A stretch of DNA of 64,000 nucleotides from Devosia epidermidihirudinis (lineage in GTDB: Bacteria > Pseudomonadota > Alphaproteobacteria > Rhizobiales > Devosiaceae): positions 1 through 64,000 of the forward strand of contig NZ_LANJ01000020.1 in the NCBI RefSeq assembly GCF_000971295.1. The letters run 5' to 3'. The position numbers and the translations under genes are program-made. A model generated the notes under the pieces. It worked only from the letters and a program-made list of their open reading frames with translations, made no database searches and was not told the origin of the DNA. Shown piece by piece: positions 58,824 to 64,000 of the stretch. Position 1 is the first letter of the stretch, and each line of letters opens with the position of its first letter.

Positions 58824-60347
58824 ATGTTTCGTGTCGACCCAAAAAAGGCAATGCTTGAGCATGTCTCAAAGCAAGGCGCAGCTGGCGAGTCCGGCCGCAC
58901 TCTGTCTCCCAGGGCCGAGGCGATCATTGCCGAACCGGCGGAACGCAGCGTATCCGGCGTGGTCATTTCCGGTATCGCGCAACTGCTTGAAGCAGTCATG
59001 CTCGCCCTGCTCGGATACGCCATCTACGAGTATTTCGTCGAAATCGGCCAGCTGACTTTCTACATCCCGGTCATCCTAGGCTCCTGTCTGCTCGCCAACG
59101 TCCTGTTCAATGCAGGCCGCACACACCGTATCCCAGCCTATCGCACGCTATTCAGCCAGATCAGCCGCGTCCTCGCGGGCTGGACGCTGGTCATGGTCCT
59201 GCTCACCATCGGGATTTTCTTCTTCAAGGCCTCCGACCTTTTCTCGCGCCTCTGGCTGTTGACCTGGTTCGTCTCGGGCGCGGTCGCGCTCGTCGCCTAT
59301 CGCCTGGCTTTGCGCGCTCTGATCTGGCATTGGACCAAGCAGGGCCGCCTGCTGCGTCGCACCGTCATCGTGGGTGGCGGCAAGGATGCCGAAGAGCTGA
59401 TTGAGCAAATCCGCTCCTCTGCCACCAACGACATCAAGCTACTCGGACTGTTCGACGACCGCGTTGATGCGCGTTCTCCTGATGACGTCCTCGGTTATCC
59501 CAAACTCGGCAAGGTTGCCGACCTCATCGAGTTTGCTCGCCGCACGCCTGTCGATCTGGTGATCGTTTCCATGCCGCTGTCCGCCGAAAAGCGCGTGCTC
59601 GATATGCTGACGCAGCTGTGGGTCTTGCCCGTCGACATCCGGCTCTCGGCCCATATGAGCAAACTCAAGTTCACCAACAAGGCCTATTCCTATGTTGGCG
59701 ACCTGGCCGTGTTCGACATGGCCGACCGTCCGATTTCGGACTGGAACCTTGTCTTCAAATGGCTGTTCGACAAGCTCGTGGCCATCACCGCGCTGATCCT
59801 GCTGTCGCCGATCATGGTTGCCACGGCTATTGCGATCAAGCTCGAGAGCAAAGGCCCGGTTTTCTTCCGCCAGAGTCGGCATGGCTTCAACAACGAGCTG
59901 ATCAAGATCTACAAGTTCCGCTCCATGCGGACAGATATGCTCGACGCTGGCGCCGCCAAACTCGTGACCAAGGATGACCCGCGCGTCACCAAGGTCGGCA
60001 AGTTCATTCGCAAAACCTCGATCGACGAGCTGCCGCAGCTTTTCAACGTGCTCAAGGGCGAGCTGTCCATCGTCGGCCCCCGCCCCCACGCCCTGCAGGC
60101 CAAGGCCGACAACCAGCTCTATTATGATGCCGTGGAAGGCTATTTCGCGCGCCATCGCGTCAAGCCCGGCATGACTGGCTGGGCCCAGATCAATGGCTGG
60201 CGCGGCGAGACCGACACCATCGACAAGATCATGCAGCGCGTGAACCACGACCTCTACTATATCGAGCATTGGTCCCTGCTGCTCGACCTCTACATCGTGG
60301 TGATGACGCCTGTGTCGCTGGTTTCAAAAAACGAGAATGCCTATTGA
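58824..60347 (+). CDS. Undecaprenyl-phosphate glucose (hexose) phosphotransferase
   Basis: A 507-residue initiating enzyme of exopolysaccharide synthesis (WcaJ/PssY type). N-terminal helices (two near 45-90, two more near 105-160), a Rossmann-like CoA_binding_3 domain (TVIVGGGKDAEELIEQI, GLFDDR), one more helix, then the catalytic domain with YKFRSMRTDM and the ending RVKPGMTGWAQINGWRGETDT. It moves a hexose 1-phosphate from a nucleotide sugar to the membrane lipid. Its stop overlaps the TTG start of the next gene. Confidence 0.94.
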   Translation: MFRVDPKKAMLEHVSKQGAAGESGRTLSPRAEAIIAEPAERSVSGVVISGIAQLLEAVMLALLGYAIYEYFVEIGQLTFYIPVILGSCLLANVLFNAGRTHRIPAYRTLFSQISRVLAGWTLVMVLLTIGIFFFKASDLFSRLWLLTWFVSGAVALVAYRLALRALIWHWTKQGRLLRRTVIVGGGKDAEELIEQIRSSATNDIKLLGLFDDRVDARSPDDVLGYPKLGKVADLIEFARRTPVDLVIVSMPLSAEKRVLDMLTQLWVLPVDIRLSAHMSKLKFTNKAYSYVGDLAVFDMADRPISDWNLVFKWLFDKLVAITALILLSPIMVATAIAIKLESKGPVFFRQSRHGFNNELIKIYKFRSMRTDMLDAGAAKLVTKDDPRVTKVGKFIRKTSIDELPQLFNVLKGELSIVGPRPHALQAKADNQLYYDAVEGYFARHRVKPGMTGWAQINGWRGETDTIDKIMQRVNHDLYYIEHWSLLLDLYIVVMTPVSLVSKNENAY

Positions 60348-61630
60348 GCGCAACGGGCACCCTTGACGGAACAGGCACGCAGGCTGGATCCAAAGGGTTC
60401 AGCCTCGCGGTTCTGCGATCTCACGCCATGCGACTGCTTCATCCGGTCGTGGCGCTGTGGATCTTTTCTGGCTGCCTGGTTCTCATCGAACCCTCGCCAT
60501 ACGAGCTGATCTTTCTGCTGGTGCTACCTCTTGCCGTGCTGGCCGGGGTGAATCTCTATCGCTCGACGTTCGGGCTGCTGGCGATCATCATCGGCTTCAC
60601 GCCCTTTGCACTGATCGCCGCGTTTCAGGTCCGCTACAACTCGGTCACCGACGCGATCGTGTTTACGCTCGTCACTATATTCCTGATGGTCACCAGCTAC
60701 TTCGCCGCGAACTACGTGGCCGAGGACACCGAAAAGCGCATGCGTTTGATCATGCGCGCGTTCACGATTGCTGCCGTGCTTTGCGCCATCATCGGCACCC
60801 TGTCCTATCTTCGGCTGTTCCCGGCTGCCGATCTGTTCGTGCGCTATGGCCGCGCCAAGGCCCTGTTCAAGGACCCCAACGTCTACGGCCCCTTCCTGGT
60901 GCTGCCCGCCATGTTCGCGCTTCAGCGCGCTCTGCTGGGCCGAGGCAAAACCGCCTTCTGGGCCGCAGCCGTCTACATGATCCTCTTCGTCGGGGTCTTT
61001 GTCAGCTTCTCGCGCGCCGCCTGGGGACACTTCGCCATGTCCTCCGCCATGGTCCTGGTCCTGCTGTTTCTGCTCGAGGCCCCTGCCCGCGACAAGGTCC
61101 GCATCATGATCATGTCGCTGCTGGGTGGCGCCATGCTGCTCATCGCCCTTGGTGGCCTGCTGAGCATCCCCGCTGTGTCCACGCTCTTTGCCAACCGCAC
61201 GGTCAGCCAGAACTACGATACCGGCGAAACCGGACGCTTCGGACGGCAGGGATATGCGTTCGACCTCGCGCTAGAAAACCCACTGGGTATCGGACCGCAG
61301 CAGTTCGGCTACTTGCGCGTCACCGAAGCGCCGCACAACGTATATGTGAACGTGCTGCACGCCTATGGCTGGGGAGGCGGCGCCATGTATTACCTTCTGG
61401 TCATTCTCACCCTGTGGCGCGGGACCGTCGCGCTCTCGCGTCGCTCACCTTACCGCCTGATCATGATCCCTCTTATGGGCACCTATGTAATGGTGGTGGG
61501 CGAATCTGCCATCATCGACAGTGATCACTGGCGCCACTACTTCCTCATCATCGGCCTGATCTGGGGCGTCGCCAGCGCTATCAAGAACGATCCACGCGGC
61601 ACCATCGCGCGCGACCGCATGCTCATCTAG
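60344..61630 (+). CDS. O-antigen ligase / Wzy-like polymerase family protein
   Basis: A 428-residue protein with 10 or more membrane helices and a large periplasmic loop around RTVSQNYDTGETGRFGRQGYAFDLALENPLGIGPQQFG, then EAPHNVYVNVLHAYGWGG, the usual Wzy_C pattern (the H in PHNVY is conserved). It joins or polymerises lipid-linked repeat units. The start is uncertain: TTG at 60344 overlaps the upstream stop (TTGA), while ATG 60428 is the first methionine before helix 1. Its stop overlaps the convergent kinase-like gene by three bases. Confidence 0.9.
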   Translation: MSATGTLDGTGTQAGSKGFSLAVLRSHAMRLLHPVVALWIFSGCLVLIEPSPYELIFLLVLPLAVLAGVNLYRSTFGLLAIIIGFTPFALIAAFQVRYNSVTDAIVFTLVTIFLMVTSYFAANYVAEDTEKRMRLIMRAFTIAAVLCAIIGTLSYLRLFPAADLFVRYGRAKALFKDPNVYGPFLVLPAMFALQRALLGRGKTAFWAAAVYMILFVGVFVSFSRAAWGHFAMSSAMVLVLLFLLEAPARDKVRIMIMSLLGGAMLLIALGGLLSIPAVSTLFANRTVSQNYDTGETGRFGRQGYAFDLALENPLGIGPQQFGYLRVTEAPHNVYVNVLHAYGWGGGAMYYLLVILTLWRGTVALSRRSPYRLIMIPLMGTYVMVVGESAIIDSDHWRHYFLIIGLIWGVASAIKNDPRGTIARDRMLI

Positions 61631-62601
61631 GGCCAGAGCGCTCCATTCAGGAAGCGCTCGGCGAGAGCAACGGTTCCAGCCGCATAGCCATCGACATGGG
61701 TCTGCGCCAGCTTGGTCTCATGGTGTGACCCCATCCACGCTAGCAAGGCCATCCGCCGCAACATGACCATGGCGTCAATCGCCGCAACATCCTCTTCGCC
61801 AAAGTCGCGGGCCGTCCGATAGCCCTCCAGCCACGCGGCGCGAAGAGCCGGCACGACCGGGCTGGTTTCATGGAAAGATATCGACGCCGCAAAGTCATAG
61901 GCGAACCAACCGATCCCGCTGTCGTCGAAATCGATCAGCGCCAGCCGCTCGCCATCAACCAGCAGATTGCCCAACCGCATATCGCCATGGATGAGCCCGA
62001 ACCGCTCGGGCGCCGTGCCATACAAGGCCAGCCTTTCGCGCAAGGCCACGTCCAGCCGCGACAGCACAACATGCGCCCCGGCATCTACACCGGGAGCCAC
62101 ACGCCAGTCCCCCCAGGACCCGTCGGCATCAAGGATCGCAGCGGCATTGAGCACGGGCCGCTCGAACCCGGCAGAACGTGGCCAGGCAAGGCTATGTGCG
62201 TGCATGGTCGCGGCGTAGACACCCAGCTTTCGGAACACACCCGTTAGATCATCACCGATGCTCGGCTCACGGCCCGCAATGTAGTGAAACAGCGCCGCAA
62301 GGCGCGGCAGGCCATCGCTCGCCACAAAGCTCTGCAACTCCTGCCCGTCCCGACCGGCGACAGCTTCAGAGATTGGCAGATCAGTCTGGGCGCCCAGCGC
62401 CGCGATCCACGCCAGCTCACTCTCGATCGCCGCGCGTGTCTGGTAGCCGACGCGGTGGACGCGCAGAATGAACTGCGCCCCATTCACGGCTTCGATCAGG
62501 AATGTCTGATTTTCCGAAACATTGATCAGCTGTGCCGAGCCACCATCAACCGCGCCCCAAAGCGGCAGCGCCTGCTGAATTTCGCTGGCTGTCAACGGCA
62601 T
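61627..62601 (-). CDS. Aminoglycoside phosphotransferase-fold kinase (SrkA/homoserine-kinase-like)
   Basis: A 324-residue protein kinase-like enzyme: HGDMRLGNLLVDGERLALIDFDDSGIGWFAYDFA contains the catalytic HxDxxxxN and DFD motifs. The N-lobe is FLIEAVNGAQFILRVHRVGY with the ATP-binding lysine position replaced by Arg in LRVHR, as is usual in this subgroup. The substrate may be a small molecule or protein serine (SrkA-like). ATG 62601 has GGGAG upstream; TTG 62607 is less likely. Confidence 0.88.
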   Translation of the reverse strand: MPLTASEIQQALPLWGAVDGGSAQLINVSENQTFLIEAVNGAQFILRVHRVGYQTRAAIESELAWIAALGAQTDLPISEAVAGRDGQELQSFVASDGLPRLAALFHYIAGREPSIGDDLTGVFRKLGVYAATMHAHSLAWPRSAGFERPVLNAAAILDADGSWGDWRVAPGVDAGAHVVLSRLDVALRERLALYGTAPERFGLIHGDMRLGNLLVDGERLALIDFDDSGIGWFAYDFAASISFHETSPVVPALRAAWLEGYRTARDFGEEDVAAIDAMVMLRRMALLAWMGSHHETKLAQTHVDGYAAGTVALAERFLNGALWP

Positions 62602-62709
62602 GAGCAACTCCCGGGCAAGGTCGGCGGCTAGCCAAGACCCACGCCCTGCCCCACCGCGTTAGGGGCAATACGGCACCAGGCGCCGCCATGCAACGCCGTG
62701 CGATGTGCT

Positions 62710-63459
62710 TTAGAGAGCACTCACCAGTTTGAGCCCACGCTCGCGCTTGGAGCCATAGAGCATCTTGTCGGCCCGGGCGATCGCAGCCTCAAAGGTCAGC
62801 CCGCGATGACAGGACTGATACCCCAGCGTCAGGCTCATTTCTTCGTCCAGTCCGGTCCGGGTTTGGAATTCGCGCGTGGCAATGTCGTTCATGCGCAGAT
62901 TGAGCGCCGCCACGTCGTGTGCCGTCTCAGTCGGCAGGAAAGCGCAGAACTCGTCTCCTCCGATCCGGGCGATCAAAGATTGCGGCCCAAGCGTTTCTCG
63001 CAATGCAGCGGCAGTGGCCATGATCGCGGCATCGCCCGCCGGATGGCCGAACCGGTCATTGATGGACTTGAGATAGTCCACATCGGCAATCAATAGAAAT
63101 CCCGCAGCACCGCGCTCTTGCGCCAGATCGAAATGCTCCACGAAGCTGCGCCGATTGAGCACGCCCGTCAGTGGATCAGCGCTGGCGCGGCGGGTCAGCT
63201 CCGCCGTGTGCTTGAGCAGATCGCGATAAGACTTCTCCAACCGTTCCAGGTGAGTGAACCAGATCAAAGCGAGTGGGATGGCAATGAGGAACGGCAGCAC
63301 AATGCGCACGGCGACGGTCACGGTATCCGCCTCGATGCCCAACACGACCCGAATGCCCGTAGAGATGGAAATCGACATCGCGGCCGCGATCAGCGTCACC
63401 GTTGCGGTCCTTTTCAGGACAAACCGAGACGGCCACCGAAACAATCTACGCACGCACAC
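62710..63459 (-). CDS. Membrane-bound diguanylate cyclase (GGDEF)
   Basis: A 249-residue protein: two N-terminal helices (about 16-40 and 45-68), a short helical linker (ERLEKSYRDLLKHTAELTRRA) and a GGDEF domain with DPLTGVLNRR, the metal Asp in LLIADVDYLKSINDRFGH and intact IGGDEFCAFL. It lacks an obvious inhibitory RxxD site directly before the active loop. It should make cyclic-di-GMP. Starts with GTG at 63459 or 63453; the latter has a better spaced GAGG. It is close to the exopolysaccharide genes, which such signals often control. Confidence 0.93.
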   Translation of the reverse strand: MCVRRLFRWPSRFVLKRTATVTLIAAAMSISISTGIRVVLGIEADTVTVAVRIVLPFLIAIPLALIWFTHLERLEKSYRDLLKHTAELTRRASADPLTGVLNRRSFVEHFDLAQERGAAGFLLIADVDYLKSINDRFGHPAGDAAIMATAAALRETLGPQSLIARIGGDEFCAFLPTETAHDVAALNLRMNDIATREFQTRTGLDEEMSLTLGYQSCHRGLTFEAAIARADKMLYGSKRERGLKLVSAL

Positions 63460-63922
63460 ACCTCATCATGTGGTCCCAACCACATTTGAGAGCATGGTTC
63501 GCATCATTCGATGAGGTCGAGGTTAATCACGTCGAGTCGATTTTATCCGGCGTCCAGCAAACACCGAGCACTGGGCAAATGCCGTCAGCAATAAACAAAA
63601 GCCACAGCACGAATGCTGAGGCTGAATTACCAGAGAGACCTTGAACACAGGGCTCCCTAGAACTTGTAGTTCACGCCTAGCCGCACAACACTGACGCTGG
63701 CCCGCACAACAAGTCACACTGGAAAGATGTTGTCTACGTAGTTGGCCGTGCCAAAGTCCGCCTTGACCGAAATCTGGCCGGTCCAGCAGCGTCCCACATT
63801 GCAAAACGGATGCTAAAGCATGACCCATCCAAGGCTTTTCCACGAGCCAGATGCGCTTTGTCATCAGGAGGTGTTTTTTGGGCTTGCCTCTAAACCCCTG
63901 TTTCCGTATGTCTCCGCTCAGT
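63460..63922. other. Gap with a porin relic before tRNA-Pro
   Basis: About 460 bases without an intact gene. The first 200 bases and the last 100 show nothing I can assign; the middle holds the decayed porin end annotated at 63657-63824. A 152-codon minus-strand frame across the gap does not look like a protein. Confidence 0.5.
63657..63824 (-). pseudogene. Relic of an Omp25/Omp31-like outer-membrane beta-barrel protein
   Basis: Read on the minus strand, the frame gives FCNVGRCWTGQISVKADFG, then TANYVDNIFPV, a TGA stop (63714-63716), then LVVRASVSVVRLGVNYKF and the natural stop at 63657-63659. The last nine residues (VRLGVNYKF) are the C-terminal strand and phenylalanine of Omp25/Omp31-type barrels, and TWSVKA.Y..DFG-like text normally lies about 20 residues before it. 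Upstream the frame is closed by another stop and no barrel is left. So this is the end of a lost gene. Confidence 0.62.
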
Positions 63923-63999
63923 CGGGGCGTAGCGCAGCCTGGTAGCGCATTTGTCTGGGGGACAAAGGGTCGTCGGTTCAAATCCGGCCGCTCCGACCA
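63923..63999 (+). tRNA. tRNA-Pro (GGG anticodon)
   Basis: A 77-base tRNA with encoded CCA at 63997-63999. Acceptor stem CGGGGCG / CGCTCCG (one G-T pair), D arm GCGCAGCCTGGTAGCGC, anticodon stem TTTGT / ACAAA around the loop CTGGGGG (anticodon GGG), T arm CGGTTCAAATCCG. The window ends one base after it. Confidence 0.96.
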
Positions 64000-64000
64000 T

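Noticed and set aside
63523..63981. 152-codon minus-strand frame reaching into tRNA-Pro
   Set aside because: It overlaps the tRNA gene and the porin relic in another frame and has no recognisable content.

Overview
The window looks like a stretch of chromosome from a GC-rich alphaproteobacterium of the order Hyphomicrobiales; a Devosia-like organism is my best guess. The evidence is the mix of conserved alphaproteobacterial small proteins (DUF3126-, DUF2842- and NDUFS6-type zinc finger proteins), the scaffold/yidD/folE/hisI and map-radC neighbourhoods, a decayed Omp25/Omp31-type porin end, and candidate CtrA and RirA (iron) sites. No rRNA, CRISPR array, intact insertion sequence, integrase or phage module was seen. 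Two tRNA genes are present: Leu(TAA) at 35.07 kb and Pro(GGG) at the right edge. Layout, 0-16 kb: two exported proteins of unknown function, phosphomannomutase, ribosome-rescue factor ArfB, thrS, a CPBP protease, yidD with a divergent IscU-like scaffold, folE, hisI and a rhomboid protease. A surface/signalling stretch follows (11-15 kb) with a PAS protein, a tandem PilZ protein, an exported protein, a LapG-like cysteine peptidase and two membrane proteins; two exact CtrA-type sites and one near-match lie in its promoters. 15-31 kb: cysE, hydrolase, FAD monooxygenase, MFS exporter, an MHYT-PAS-GGDEF-EAL protein, a gluconate/pentose-phosphate group (gnd, gluconate 5-dehydrogenase-like SDR, gluconokinase), a CHAD-CYTH operon, DNA repair methyltransferase, and a TetR/reductase pair. 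31-45 kb: mostly small accessory genes (pseudouridine synthase, an ArsR-DUF1801-SRPBCC-DUF1801 operon, RidA, LMW phosphatase-like protein, VOC proteins, WYL regulator, MarR-GNAT fusion) plus housekeeping gpt, map-radC, ccdA and an orphan iron-type binding protein. The tRNA-Leu gene carries a 56-bp duplicated 3' end, the mark of past site-specific integration. 45-53.5 kb: alaC-type aminotransferase, a sterol-glucosyltransferase-like enzyme, a dicarboxylate symporter, rplM-rpsI and ctaA. 53.5-62.6 kb: an exopolysaccharide locus read in two directions from about 57 kb. Leftward are a Wzz/GumC protein with a ruined kinase domain and a polysaccharide deacetylase. Rightward are an outer-membrane export lipoprotein, a GT4 glycosyltransferase, the undecaprenyl-phosphate sugar transferase and an O-antigen-ligase/polymerase-like protein. 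A membrane diguanylate cyclase lies just beyond. With the PilZ and MHYT proteins this makes cyclic-di-GMP control of surface polysaccharide and adhesion a recurring theme. Four families of short palindromic repeats sit in the intergenic gaps (4.6, 10.1, 32.3, 34.2 and 48.0-48.2 kb). I found no clearly new multi-gene defence or biosynthetic system; the most interesting signals are the tRNA scar, the CtrA-type sites, the serine-for-cysteine IscU-like protein, the pseudo-kinase GumC and the porin relic.
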